A stretch of 64,000 nt of DNA from Streptomyces griseocarneus (GTDB lineage Bacteria; Actinomycetota; Actinomycetes; Streptomycetales; Streptomycetaceae): NCBI RefSeq assembly GCF_014655595.1, contig NZ_BNBL01000001.1, positions 536,310 to 600,309 of the forward strand. Direction: 5' to 3'. The notes below the pieces were generated by a model. It did no database searches and was not told the DNA's origin. It saw only the letters and a program-made list of their open reading frames with translations. Shown here one piece after another: positions 9,776 through 18,702 of the stretch. The number at the start of each line of letters is the position of its first letter. Positions within the stretch are counted from its first letter, which is position 1. The position numbers were made by a program, and so were the translations under genes.

Positions 9776-11944
9776 ATGAGCGAGCCCACCACCATCCGCT
9801 GGGAGCAGGACGGCGACGGCGTCGTCACCCTCGTCCTCGACGACCCCCGGCAGTCCGCCAACACCATGAACGACGCCTTCGCGGCCTCCCTCGCGGCGGT
9901 CGCCGACCGCCTGGAGAGCGAGAAGGAGTCCGTGCGGGGCGTGATCATCACCTCCGCCAAGAAGACCTTCTTCGCCGGCGGCGACCTGCGCGACCTGATC
10001 GCCGCGACGCCCGCCGACGCCCGGCGCGTGTTCGAGGCGGGCCTTGCCGTCAAGCGCGACCTGCGGCGCATCGAGACCCTGGGCGTCCCGGTCGTCGCCG
10101 CCGTCAACGGCGCGGCCCTCGGCGGCGGGTACGAGATCGCCCTCGCCTGCCACCACCGCGTGGCCCTCGACGCCCCCGGCTCGAAGATCGGCCTGCCCGA
10201 GGTCACGCTCGGCCTGCTGCCCGGGGGCGGCGGCGTCACCCGCACCGTACGCCTCCTCGGCATCACCGACGCGCTGCTGAAGCTGCTGCTGCAGGGCACG
10301 CAGTACGACCCCCGGCGCGCCCTCGAGGCCGGGCTGGTGCACGAGGTGGCCTCCGACGCCGACGAGATGCTGGCCAGGGCCCGCGCCTTCATCGACGCCA
10401 ACCCCGAGGCCCGGCAGCCGTGGGACGTCAAGGGGTACAAGATCCCCGGCGGCACCCCGGCCAGCCCCCGCTTCGCCGCGAACCTGCCCGCCTTCCCCGC
10501 CACCCTCAAGAAGCAGACCGGCGGCGCCCCCTACCCGGCGCCGCGCGCCATCCTGGCCGCCGCCGTCGAGGGCTCCCAGGTCGACTTCGAGACCGCGCAG
10601 GTCATCGAGGCCCGCTACTTCACCGAGCTGGTCACCGGGCAGACCGCCAAGAACATGATCCAGGCGTTCTTCTTCGACATGCAGGCCGTCAACTCCGGCG
10701 CCAACCGCCCCCAGGGGACCGAGCCGCGCGCGGTGCGCAAGGTCGCCGTCCTCGGCGCCGGCATGATGGGCGCGGGCATCGCCTACGCCTGTGCCCGGGC
10801 CGGCATCGAGGTCGTCCTCAAGGACGTCTCGGCCGACAACGCCCGCAAGGGCAAGGCCTACTCCGAGGGCCTGCTCGCCAAGGCGCTGGCCAAGGGCCGT
10901 ACGACGGAGCGCAAGCGCGACGAGCTGCTGGCCCGGATCACCCCGACCGCCGACGTCGCCGACCTCGCGGGCTGCGACGCCGTCATCGAGGCCGTCTTCG
11001 AGGACCCCGCGCTCAAGCACAAGGTCTTCCAGGAGATCCAGCACGTCGTGGCGCCGGACGCGCTGCTGTGCTCCAACACCTCCACCCTGCCCATCACCCT
11101 GCTGGCCGAGGGCGTCGAGCGGCAGTCCGACTTCGTCGGCCTGCACTTCTTCTCGCCCGTCGACAAGATGCCGCTGGTGGAGATCATCAAGGGCGAGCGG
11201 ACCGGCGACGAGGCCCTCGCCCGCGCGTTCGACCTGGTCCGGCAGATCCGCAAGACGCCGATCGTGGTCAACGACTCGCGGGGCTTCTTCACCTCGCGCG
11301 TCATCGGGCGGTTCATCAACGAGGGCGTCGCCATGCTCGGCGAGGGCGTCCCCGCCGCCTCCGTCGAGCAGGCCGCCGCCCAGGCCGGCTACCCCGCGAA
11401 GGTCCTCTCCCTGATGGACGAGCTGACCCTCACCCTGCCCCGGAAGATCCGCGAGGAGAGCCGGCGCGCGGTCGAGGAGGCCGGCGGCACCTGGACCCCG
11501 CACCCGGCCGACGCGGTCATCGACCGGATGGTCGAGGAGTTCGGCCGCACCGGCCGCGGCGGCGGCGCCGGGTTCTACGACTACGCGGACGGCAAGCGGA
11601 CCGGCCTCTGGCCGGGGCTGGCGGAGCACTTCGGCCGGGACGACGTCCGGATCCCGTTCACCGACATGAAGGAGCGCATGCTCTTCTCCGAGGCGCTGGA
11701 CACCGTCCGCTGCCTCGAGGAGGGCGTGCTGACCTCCGTGGCCGACGCCAACATCGGCTCGATCCTGGGCATCGGCTTCCCCGGCTGGACGGGCGGCGCG
11801 CTGCAGTACGTCAACGGCTACGAGGGCGGCCTGCCCGGCTTCCTGGCCCGGGCGCGCGAGCTCGAGGCGGCGTACGGCGAGCGGTTCGCGCCGCCGGCGC
11901 TGCTGGTGGAGAAGGCGGAGAAGGGGGAGACCTTCACGGACTGA
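9776..11944 (+). CDS. fadB: Multifunctional enoyl-CoA hydratase / 3-hydroxyacyl-CoA dehydrogenase
   Basis: 722-residue fatty-oxidation alpha-subunit-type protein. The N-terminal crotonase domain (about 1-190) has the oxyanion-hole segments FFAGGDLRDL and NGAALGGGYEIALACHHR and the acidic GLPEVTLGLLPGGGG. The central 3-hydroxyacyl-CoA dehydrogenase domain starts with the NAD Rossmann motif VAVLGAGMMGAGIAY near residue 325; SNTSTLPIT and LHFFSPVDKMPLVEII follow, the latter with the catalytic His. Last gene of the operon, preceded by GGAGA and ended by a strong hairpin. Confidence 0.95.
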   Translation: MSEPTTIRWEQDGDGVVTLVLDDPRQSANTMNDAFAASLAAVADRLESEKESVRGVIITSAKKTFFAGGDLRDLIAATPADARRVFEAGLAVKRDLRRIETLGVPVVAAVNGAALGGGYEIALACHHRVALDAPGSKIGLPEVTLGLLPGGGGVTRTVRLLGITDALLKLLLQGTQYDPRRALEAGLVHEVASDADEMLARARAFIDANPEARQPWDVKGYKIPGGTPASPRFAANLPAFPATLKKQTGGAPYPAPRAILAAAVEGSQVDFETAQVIEARYFTELVTGQTAKNMIQAFFFDMQAVNSGANRPQGTEPRAVRKVAVLGAGMMGAGIAYACARAGIEVVLKDVSADNARKGKAYSEGLLAKALAKGRTTERKRDELLARITPTADVADLAGCDAVIEAVFEDPALKHKVFQEIQHVVAPDALLCSNTSTLPITLLAEGVERQSDFVGLHFFSPVDKMPLVEIIKGERTGDEALARAFDLVRQIRKTPIVVNDSRGFFTSRVIGRFINEGVAMLGEGVPAASVEQAAAQAGYPAKVLSLMDELTLTLPRKIREESRRAVEEAGGTWTPHPADAVIDRMVEEFGRTGRGGGAGFYDYADGKRTGLWPGLAEHFGRDDVRIPFTDMKERMLFSEALDTVRCLEEGVLTSVADANIGSILGIGFPGWTGGALQYVNGYEGGLPGFLARARELEAAYGERFAPPALLVEKAEKGETFTD

Positions 11945-11959
11945 TCCGCAGCGGCGCGG

Positions 11960-11996
11960 CGTACGGGGGCCCGGGCGGTGCCTCAGCCCCCGTACG
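11960..11996. terminator. Hairpin terminator between fadB and MerR gene
   Basis: Perfect 11-bp stem CGTACGGGGGC (11960-11970) with GCCCCCGTACG (11986-11996). It overlaps the last codons of the convergent MerR gene and can serve both directions. Confidence 0.72.
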
Positions 11997-12720
11997 TGGC
12001 CCGCAGCTCCTGCTTGAGCGACCGCTGGAAGGCCGTCACCAGCGCCTGCACCACCAGCGGCTGCATGTGGGCCGACAGCGACTTCATGGCCTCGACCTCC
12101 TCCGGGTCGCTCTCCCGGGCGCTGTAGGGCCCCCACACCTCGTCGTGGAAGAGCCGGGTCAGCTCGCGGGCCGTGGCGCGGGCGTGCTCGAGGAGCACGG
12201 CCCGGGCCGCGCGTATGGTCTCCAGCCGCAGGGGCACGTCCAGCAGCTGGACGCCCAGCCCCAGCAGGGCCGGGTCCACCCGGAAGGTGTCGTCGTCGCC
12301 GTCCGTCCGCTCCACCACGTGCATGGCGACGAGCCGCTCGACGTCCTCCTCGGTCAGCGACCGTCCGGCCCGCCGCTCCAGGTGCGCACGGGGGGTCTCC
12401 TCCGCCTTGTCCGGGGTCCAGGAGGCCACGAGGGCACGGTGGATGGCCAGGTCGTGGGCGCTGAGGTCGTCCGGGAGGCGCCGCAGGTAGCGCTCGATGG
12501 CGGCCAGCGTCAGCCCCTGGTGCTGCAGCTCCTCGATCAGCGCCAGCCGCGAGAGGTGGCCCTGGCCGTAGCGGCCGACCCGGCGCGGGCCGATCTCGGG
12601 CGGGGGCAGCAGGCCCCGCGCGCCGTAGAAGCGCACCGTGCGCACGGTCACCCCGGCGCGGGCCGCCAACTCGTCGACGGTGAGGTGCGTTTCCGCCGCG
12701 TCCTCGGCTTCGGTGGCCAT
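11983..12720 (-). CDS. MerR-family transcriptional regulator
   Basis: 245 residues. The winged-helix DNA-binding domain is at about residues 12-82 (LTVDELAARAGVTVRTVRFYGARGLLPPPE..GRYGQGHLSRLALIEELQHQGLTLAAIERYL). A long helical effector domain follows, without the Cys pattern of metal sensors. ATG start with AAGGCGGG upstream. Its position tail to tail with the beta-oxidation operon makes that operon a candidate target, though this is inference. The upstream palindrome at 12761-12773 is a candidate autoregulatory site. Confidence 0.88.
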   Translation of the reverse strand: MATEAEDAAETHLTVDELAARAGVTVRTVRFYGARGLLPPPEIGPRRVGRYGQGHLSRLALIEELQHQGLTLAAIERYLRRLPDDLSAHDLAIHRALVASWTPDKAEETPRAHLERRAGRSLTEEDVERLVAMHVVERTDGDDDTFRVDPALLGLGVQLLDVPLRLETIRAARAVLLEHARATARELTRLFHDEVWGPYSARESDPEEVEAMKSLSAHMQPLVVQALVTAFQRSLKQELRATYGG

Positions 12721-12760
12721 GTGCGGTGCCCGCCTTTCCTGCTCGCGCCCTTCCGGCTCA

Positions 12761-12773
12761 ACAGTATTGCTGT
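12761..12773 (-). promoter_or_regulatory. Candidate MerR promoter/operator
   Basis: ACAGTATTGCTGT has inverted ACAG/CTGT arms. On the minus strand it contains TACTGT, a plausible -10 about 40 nt before the MerR-type gene's ATG. Autoregulation through this site is a guess from position. Confidence 0.3.
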
Positions 12774-12813
12774 GCCACCACCGCTGTGAAACCTCGTGGC
12801 CGGATGCGGCGAA

Positions 12814-12840
12814 GGGCCCGTCGCCGGTGGCGACGGGCCC
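12814..12840 (-). terminator. Hairpin terminator of the M1 peptidase gene
   Basis: Perfect 12-bp stem GGGCCCGTCGCC / GGCGACGGGCCC with a 3-nt GGT loop, starting 27 nt past the M1 peptidase stop codon. Confidence 0.8.
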
Positions 12841-12866
12841 TCGCGTGCGACCGGAGCGGGTCCGGG

Positions 12867-14378
12867 TCAGTGCCGGTGGGCCCGCTGGGCCTCCTGGATC
12901 TTCTTCCAGGACTTGGGCTCGGCGGCCTTGAGCGACTTGCCGGACGCGCCCGCCGTGGCCTTGCCGATGCCGTCCTTGGCGGCGGCGGCCGCGCTCGGCT
13001 TCGAGGCGGTGTTCAGCCAGGTGTCGAACAGCTTCTGCAGCGGCTTGCCGGAGGCCTTCTCGGCGAACTTCACGAAGTCCTCGACCGAGCCGTTGCCGAA
13101 GCGGTTCTGCTCCGTCCAGTCCTTGATCAGCGCGAAGAACGTCTTGTCGCCGACCTTGTTGCGCAGCGCCTGCAGGGCGATGGCGCCGCGGTTGTAGACG
13201 GCGGAGTGGAACTGCTTGTCCGCGCCCGGGTCGGACGGCTTGACCTTCCAGAACTCGTTGTCCGCCGGAATGCCGTTGTAGATGTAGTCGGCGAGCTGCT
13301 GGGCCGTGCCCTCGCCCTCCTTCTCCGACCACAGCCACTGCGCGTAGGTGGCGAAGCCCTCGTTGACCCAGATGTCACGCCAGTTCTTCACCGAGACGCT
13401 GTCGCCGAACCACTGGTGCGCGAGCTCGTGCACGACCAGGGAGGTGTTGGCGCCGTTCGCGAAGCCCGAGGGGCTGTAGTACGGCCGGGTCTGGGTCTCC
13501 AGCGCGTAGCCGGTCTTGACGTTCGGCACGTAGCCGCCGATGGCGTTGAAGGGATACGGCCCGAAGACCTTGCTCTCCCAGTCGATGATCTCGGTGGTGC
13601 GCCCGACGCTGGCCTTGGCCGAGGCGAGGTTGTCGCCCAGGTCCTTGCTGTAGGCGTTGAGGACCGGCAGTCCGTCGGCCGTCTTGTCGGTGGTGATGTC
13701 GAACTTGCCGACGGCCAGCGTGGTCAGGTAGCTGGCCTGCGGCTTGGTGGCGCGCCAGTTGTAGCGCGTCCATCCCAGCTTGGAGGTCTGCGACTTCAGC
13801 TCGCCGTTGCTGACCGTCTGCAGGCCGTCCGGCACCGAGACCGAGATGTCGTACGTGGCCTTGTCGCGCGGGTGGTCGTTGCTCGGGAACCACCAGACGG
13901 CCGACTCCGGCTCGTTGGCCACGACGGCCCCGTCCGGGGTGCGCTGCCAGGCCGAGTAGCCGCCGATCTTCACCTGCGACGGGGTGTCGCTGTAGCGGAC
14001 GACGACCGTGATCTCCTTGCCCTGCTCCAGCGGGGAGGCGGGCGTGATCTCCAGTTCGTGGTCACCGGTCCTGGTGAACGCGGTGGGCTTGCCGTTGACC
14101 AGCACCTCGCTCACCTTCAGGGCGAAGTCGAGGTTGAAGCGGGAGAGCGCCTGGGTGGTGGTGGCGGTCAGCGTCGCCGTGCCGTCCAGCTTGTCGGACT
14201 TCGGCTCGTACTTCAGCCGCAGGTCGTAGTGGGAGACGTCGTAGCCGCCGTTGCCCGACGCCGGGTAGTACGCGTCTCCGGCTCCCGGCGCGCCGGGCGT
14301 GGCGTCGGCGGCCGAAGCCGGGACCGCCAGCAGCATGAAGGCGGCGGCCGCGCTCGGAACGATGAGTCTGTGACGCAC
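12867..14378 (-). CDS. Secreted M1-family zinc metallopeptidase
   Basis: 503 residues with a signal peptide (MRHRLIVPSAAAAFMLLAVPASAADA). The gluzincin site is complete: H317-E318-x-x-H321 in HELAHQW and E340 in WVNEGFATYAQW. The substrate-side exopeptidase motif reads YALETQTRP instead of the classic GAMEN, a variant I associate with actinobacterial M1 enzymes. At about 500 residues it is the short form lacking the large C-terminal helical domain. It should be an extracellular aminopeptidase or related peptidase. Divergent from the S15 peptidase gene, so the pair may be co-regulated. Confidence 0.92.
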   Translation of the reverse strand: MRHRLIVPSAAAAFMLLAVPASAADATPGAPGAGDAYYPASGNGGYDVSHYDLRLKYEPKSDKLDGTATLTATTTQALSRFNLDFALKVSEVLVNGKPTAFTRTGDHELEITPASPLEQGKEITVVVRYSDTPSQVKIGGYSAWQRTPDGAVVANEPESAVWWFPSNDHPRDKATYDISVSVPDGLQTVSNGELKSQTSKLGWTRYNWRATKPQASYLTTLAVGKFDITTDKTADGLPVLNAYSKDLGDNLASAKASVGRTTEIIDWESKVFGPYPFNAIGGYVPNVKTGYALETQTRPYYSPSGFANGANTSLVVHELAHQWFGDSVSVKNWRDIWVNEGFATYAQWLWSEKEGEGTAQQLADYIYNGIPADNEFWKVKPSDPGADKQFHSAVYNRGAIALQALRNKVGDKTFFALIKDWTEQNRFGNGSVEDFVKFAEKASGKPLQKLFDTWLNTASKPSAAAAAKDGIGKATAGASGKSLKAAEPKSWKKIQEAQRAHRH

Positions 14379-14463
14379 GAGTCACTCCAACTCGTAGGGG
14401 GGCGAAAGATCACTCGGAGCCTATGTACTCATTGAGGGAAGGGCCATGTCCATGGTGCGTTCC

Positions 14464-14482
14464 GACATGTGATCGACATGTG
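14464..14482. repeat. GACATGTG direct repeats in the M1/S15 peptidase promoter region
   Basis: GACATGTG occurs at 14464-14471 and 14475-14482, an 11-bp (one helical turn) period, between the two divergent secreted-peptidase genes. CCATGTCCATGG lies nearby at about 14442-14453. A shared regulator-binding region is possible but unproven. Confidence 0.3.
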
Positions 14483-14552
14483 GGTGTCATGAGAACGCTC
14501 CCGGCCACCTCCTGAACACCCCCGACCCCTTCTGTCCGCTCGCCCCCCGCGC

Positions 14553-14558
14553 TACCGT
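14553..14558 (+). promoter_or_regulatory. -10 box of a probable leaderless transcript
   Basis: TACCGT ends 6 nt before the GTG of the S15 peptidase gene and no Shine-Dalgarno sequence intervenes. Confidence 0.45.
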
Positions 14559-14564
14559 CCGCCC

Positions 14565-16541
14565 GTGCCGATACACACGCGGAACCACCGCACAGCGTGG
14601 ACAACTCCCTTGGTGGCGGCCCTGACAGCCCTGGCCGCCCTTCTCCTGCCGGCCCCGCTCGCCGCCTCCGCGGCGGCCGCCGTCCCGGGCGCGGCGGACG
14701 AGAGCAGACCCGTCTACTCCTACGACCGGGCCGTACGCGAATCCGTCTGGGTGGACACCGGGATCGACGGTGACGGCGACGGCCGCACCGACCGGGTCGC
14801 CGTCGACGTCATCCGCCCCCGCGAGCCCGCCGAACAGGGCCGCAGGGTACCGGTGGTCATGGACGCCAGCCCGTACTACTCCTGCTGCGGCCGAGGCAAC
14901 GAGAGTCAGAAGAAGACCTATGACGCGCAGGGGAAGCCGGTCCAATTTCCCCTGTACTACGACAACTTCTTCGTACCGCGCGGCTATGCCGTCGCCCTGG
15001 TCGACCTCGCCGGAACCAACCGTTCCGACGGCTGCGTCGACGTCGGCGGCCGCTCCGACATCCAGTCCGCCAAGGCCGTCGTCGACTGGCTGAACGGCCG
15101 CGCCCGCGGCTACGCCTCCCGCACCGGCCGGGCGGCCGCCCGGGCCGACTGGTCCACCGGGGCCGTCGGGATGATCGGCAAGAGCTACGACGGCACCATC
15201 GCCAACGGCGTCGCAGCCACCGGCGTACCGGGCCTGAGGACCATCGTCCCCATCGGCGCCATCAGCTCCTGGTACGACTACTACTTCGCCCGGGGCGCTG
15301 CCCTCTTCGGCAGCGGCCCCGACGCCCTCGCCGACCGCGTCGAGAGCCCCGCCGCGCGCGGCCGCTGCCAGGCCGTGCAGCGCGCGCTCGTCCAGGGCGC
15401 GCCGCGCAACGGCGACTGGACGCCGCTGTGGAGCGAGCGCGACTACCTGCCGGACGCCCGCAAGGTGCGCGCCAGCGTCTTCGCGATCCACGGCATGCAG
15501 GACCTCAACGTCCGCACCAAGCACTTCGGCCAGTGGTGGGACGCCCTCGCGGAGCAGGGCGTGGAGCGCAAGGTGTGGCTCTCCCAGGCCGGGCACGTCG
15601 ACCCCTTCGACTTCCGCCGCGAGAGCTGGGTCCCCGCGCTGCACCGCTGGTTCGACCACTACCTGATGGGCTACGACAACGGCGTCGAGCGCGAGCCGAT
15701 GGCCGACATCGAGCGTGCGCCCGGCCAGTGGACCACCGACCGCGTCTGGCCGCCCGGCGCCACCGCCCCCACCACCCTGCGCCCCGCCCCCGGCCCGGCC
15801 CCCGGCGTCGGCACCCTGGGCACCCGGCCCGCGCCCGCCGGGGCCGTGGGGGCCTTCACCGACGACCCGCGGCTGAGCGAGAGCGACTGGGCCTCCCGCG
15901 TCGACGAGACGACGCCGGCCAAGGCCGGCTTCACCACCCCGCCGCTCACCGCCGGCCTGCGGCTGTCCGGCTCCTCGACGGTCCGGCTCACGGTCACCCC
16001 GTCCACCGCCTCCGCCCACCTGTCGGCCGTCCTCGTCGACCTCGGGGCCGCAGAGATCCGCGACTACGCCGCGGGCGGCGAGGGCATCCGCACCCTGGCC
16101 GACCGCACCTGCTGGGGCAGCGGCACCACCGGCGACAGCGGCTGCTTCAAGCGCACCGAGGCGGACACCGCGAACGTCGCCCACACGGTCTTCAGCCGCG
16201 GCTGGGCCGACCTCGGCCACCACGCCGACCTCTCCCACGGCGGCCCGCTGACCCCCGGCCGGCCCTACACCATCACCCTCGACCTGGCCGCCACCGACCA
16301 CGTCGTCCCCGCCGGCCACCGCCTGGCCCTGATCGTCGCCGGCACGGACGCCCGCCTGCTGGAGCCGGCCTCCACCACGCCCCGGCTGACCGTGGACCTC
16401 GCCCGCAGCGAGGCGAGCCTGCCGTTCGTCGGCGGCCGGCGGGCCTTCGCCCGTGCCACGCGCCACAGCGACCCGGCGTACGAGCGTCCCCGCGCACCCC
16501 TGAACGGCCTGCGCGCGCCCGCGCCCGCACCCCTGCGCTGA
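14565..16541 (+). CDS. Secreted Xaa-Pro dipeptidyl-peptidase (S15/CocE family)
   Basis: 658 residues. Signal peptide at about 1-38, ending in AASAAAAVPG. The alpha/beta-hydrolase catalytic triad is visible as S207 in GKSYDG, D313 in HGMQDLNV and H344 in QAGHVDPF. The C-terminal part (from about residue 420) is the jelly-roll domain usual in S15 peptidases. It should release Xaa-Pro dipeptides outside the cell. The start is a GTG, probably leaderless. Ends at a 13-bp-stem terminator. Confidence 0.92.
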   Translation: MPIHTRNHRTAWTTPLVAALTALAALLLPAPLAASAAAAVPGAADESRPVYSYDRAVRESVWVDTGIDGDGDGRTDRVAVDVIRPREPAEQGRRVPVVMDASPYYSCCGRGNESQKKTYDAQGKPVQFPLYYDNFFVPRGYAVALVDLAGTNRSDGCVDVGGRSDIQSAKAVVDWLNGRARGYASRTGRAAARADWSTGAVGMIGKSYDGTIANGVAATGVPGLRTIVPIGAISSWYDYYFARGAALFGSGPDALADRVESPAARGRCQAVQRALVQGAPRNGDWTPLWSERDYLPDARKVRASVFAIHGMQDLNVRTKHFGQWWDALAEQGVERKVWLSQAGHVDPFDFRRESWVPALHRWFDHYLMGYDNGVEREPMADIERAPGQWTTDRVWPPGATAPTTLRPAPGPAPGVGTLGTRPAPAGAVGAFTDDPRLSESDWASRVDETTPAKAGFTTPPLTAGLRLSGSSTVRLTVTPSTASAHLSAVLVDLGAAEIRDYAAGGEGIRTLADRTCWGSGTTGDSGCFKRTEADTANVAHTVFSRGWADLGHHADLSHGGPLTPGRPYTITLDLAATDHVVPAGHRLALIVAGTDARLLEPASTTPRLTVDLARSEASLPFVGGRRAFARATRHSDPAYERPRAPLNGLRAPAPAPLR

Positions 16542-16552
16542 CCCGGCCCTCC

Positions 16553-16590
16553 GACGCGGGGCGGCCCCCGGCCGGGAGCCGCCCCGCGTC
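16553..16590. terminator. Strong bidirectional terminator
   Basis: Perfect 13-bp stem GACGCGGGGCGGC (16553-16565) with GCCGCCCCGCGTC (16578-16590), between the convergent S15 peptidase and D-amino-acid oxidase genes and touching the latter's stop codon. Confidence 0.85.
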
Positions 16591-17539
16591 AGCCCTCCAC
16601 CAGGTCCGCCGCCTCCACCGCGCACCCCCAGGACACCGTGATGCCGGCGCCGCCGTGGCCGTAGTTGTGCACCAGACGGGCACCCGACGGCAGCCGCTCG
16701 GCCTCCAGCCGCACGCGCGGGCGCCCCGGCCGCAGCCCCACGCGGTGCCCGAGGATCCGGGCCTGGGCCAGCCGGGGGAACACCCGCGAGCAGCGGCTGA
16801 TGATCGCCTGCGCGGTGCACGGCGAGGGCGTGCGGTCCCACACGTGCTCGCAGGCCGTGCCGCCCAGCACCACGCCGTACGGCTGGGGGAAGACGTACAG
16901 GGTGTCGCCCTTGTGGTCGTCGACGGCGGTGAACCACTCCTCGACGCCCGGGTTCTCCACCACGACCAGCTGGCCCCGCACCGGGTGGACCGACGGATCG
17001 GGGACGAGGTCGCGGGCGCCCAGGCCCGTGCAGTTCACCACCGCCGCGGCCCCCTCGCCCGCCTCCGCGAGCGAACGCACCGCGCGCACCGTGACCGTGC
17101 CGCCCGCCGCCGCCAGCCGGCGCTGCAGGTAGGCGAGATGGGCGGCCATGTCGAGCAACGGCAGCCGGGTGCGCACCCCCCGGTCGTACCCGCGCGGCAG
17201 CTCCGCCTCCCGGGCCGCCCGCAGCCCCGGAACCCGCGCCGACCACGGCCCCAACTCCGCCGGTGTCAGGCCCGCGTGCGTACCGGAGGCCATCCGCACC
17301 CCGGTCTCCGGCTGCCCGGCCAGCCCCGCCATGACCGGCAGCGAACGCAGCGCCCAGCGCCCGGCCGCCTCCTGGGGCTGTATCCGGTAGGGCCACCACA
17401 GCCCGCCGGCCATCGCCGACGTGGTCTCCGAGGACGGCGAGCGCGTCAACACCTTGACGCCGCGCCCGCGTTCCGCCAGCACGACCGCGCTGGTCAGGCC
17501 GATGACGCCGGCGCCGACCACGATCACATCGCTTGCCAT
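16589..17539 (-). CDS. FAD-dependent D-amino-acid oxidase
   Basis: 316 residues. Oxidative deamination of D-amino acids to 2-oxo acids with H2O2 and ammonia. N-terminal FAD motif VIVVGAGVIGLTSAVVLAERG (4-24), SAMAGGLWWPY after it, VVNCTGLGARDL near the middle, and the C-terminal YGHGGAGITVSWGCA that closes the FAD site: the DAAO pattern at normal length. The ATG at 17537-17539 follows a TACCGT -10 box 7 nt away, so the transcript is probably leaderless. D-aspartate oxidase cannot be excluded without substrate-residue comparison. Confidence 0.88.
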   Translation of the reverse strand: MASDVIVVGAGVIGLTSAVVLAERGRGVKVLTRSPSSETTSAMAGGLWWPYRIQPQEAAGRWALRSLPVMAGLAGQPETGVRMASGTHAGLTPAELGPWSARVPGLRAAREAELPRGYDRGVRTRLPLLDMAAHLAYLQRRLAAAGGTVTVRAVRSLAEAGEGAAAVVNCTGLGARDLVPDPSVHPVRGQLVVVENPGVEEWFTAVDDHKGDTLYVFPQPYGVVLGGTACEHVWDRTPSPCTAQAIISRCSRVFPRLAQARILGHRVGLRPGRPRVRLEAERLPSGARLVHNYGHGGAGITVSWGCAVEAADLVEG

Positions 17540-17546
17540 GGGGGTG

Positions 17547-17552
17547 ACGGTA
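17547..17552 (-). promoter_or_regulatory. -10 box of a probable leaderless transcript
   Basis: TACCGT on the minus strand lies 7 nt from the D-amino-acid oxidase ATG. Confidence 0.45.
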
Positions 17553-17609
17553 CAGGCGAAAACGCCGCCGCCGGGCTCGAAGCGGCGCACGCGGGGGAAT
17601 AGACCGTGC

Positions 17610-18689
17610 ATGGCAGTGGAGTACGCGTCCCTCGCGCTGGAAGCGGTGCCCCGCGCCGGCGCGGAGCCGACCGCCGGCGCCGGTCAAGTGCGCCGGGAAT
17701 CAACCGACTTCGTCGTCGACGGCAGACCCCTGCTCGCGCTCCTCGCCGCGGCCGGGGCCGTCTCGCCGCTCGCCTCCGACGTGGCCCCCTCCCCGCTCAC
17801 CCCGCACGCACGCGCCCTGCTGCCGCAGGACGGGCCGTGCGCCGATCCGCCGCTGGAGAGCGGGCGATACGTCCTCTACGCCTGCCCCGAGTGCGCACGG
17901 CTGGAATGCGGGGTCGTCACCGCCGTCGTCGAGCGCGAGGGCGCGGACGTCGTCTGGCGGGACTTCGCCTGGCAGACCGGCGAGAGCACCGACCCCGCGC
18001 GCGACGGCTACCCCGGCGTCGGGCCCTTCCGCTTCCGCGCCGACGAGTACCGCGCCGCGCTCGCCGCGCTGACGGCCGACGGGACCGCCCCGCCCGCCCG
18101 GCGCGCCCTGCTGGTCGGCCCCCGCGTCGCCCTCTTCGCCCGCGCCGCGGCCGGGCTGCGGGCCGGCGGCATCGGCGCGGAGATCACCCACGACGCGGCC
18201 GGAGCTCACGCGGACGAGCTACGGACGTACGGGGCGGTGGCGTTCGACCGTACGGTCGATGAGGCGGAACGCGCCGCAGTGCGGGCCGCGTTCGCGGCGG
18301 CGGGCGGCGACGTGACCTTCCTCGAGACGCCGGCGCCGGCCGCGGAGCTGCTGGTCGCGCAGCTGGAGCAGGCGCTGCGGAGCGTCCCCGGCGGCGAGCG
18401 CCGGCTGACCGGGCTGAGCGCGGTGGCGGGGGAGGCGCGCGTGGAGACGGCCGAGGCCTGCCGGGTGCGGGTGACGGCCTACCGGCCCGGGCGGCTGCGC
18501 GGCGCCCGGATGCTCGAGGTGTTCGACGGCCTGCTCGAGCCCGGCTGCCACCGGGTGCCGCTCGGGCCGCGGGTGGCCTTCGTCGTGGCGCGCACGTACG
18601 GCGACGTCCTGGTCACGCGGGTGGGCGCCGGGGCGCACGGCCGGGCGCACGACGAAAACCGGTTCGGCGCCCGGGAGGCCACCGGATAG
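17610..18689 (+). CDS. Conserved actinobacterial protein of unknown function
   Basis: 359-residue soluble protein I cannot assign. A possible metal-binding or redox segment CPECARLECG lies near residue 92. The N-terminal half has alternating hydrophobic strands; the middle (about 165-250) has a Rossmann-like alternation (ALLVGPRVALFARAAAGL, GAEITHD, GAVAFDRT); the C-terminus is rich in strands. Similar actinobacterial proteins tend to be labelled oxidoreductase, but no cofactor motif is evident. The ATG at 17610 is chosen over upstream open codons because they overlap the divergent oxidase gene and its promoter. Ends 13 bp before the ABC-F gene. Confidence 0.6.
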   Translation: MAVEYASLALEAVPRAGAEPTAGAGQVRRESTDFVVDGRPLLALLAAAGAVSPLASDVAPSPLTPHARALLPQDGPCADPPLESGRYVLYACPECARLECGVVTAVVEREGADVVWRDFAWQTGESTDPARDGYPGVGPFRFRADEYRAALAALTADGTAPPARRALLVGPRVALFARAAAGLRAGGIGAEITHDAAGAHADELRTYGAVAFDRTVDEAERAAVRAAFAAAGGDVTFLETPAPAAELLVAQLEQALRSVPGGERRLTGLSAVAGEARVETAEACRVRVTAYRPGRLRGARMLEVFDGLLEPGCHRVPLGPRVAFVVARTYGDVLVTRVGAGAHGRAHDENRFGAREATG

Positions 18690-18692
18690 AGT
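18687..18692 (+). promoter_or_regulatory. -10 box before ABC-F gene
   Basis: TAGAGT overlaps the upstream gene's stop codon and lies 10 nt before the ABC-F ATG. No Shine-Dalgarno sequence follows, which is compatible with a leaderless or very short leader. Confidence 0.4.
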
Positions 18693-18702
18693 CGGTGGCC
18701 TC

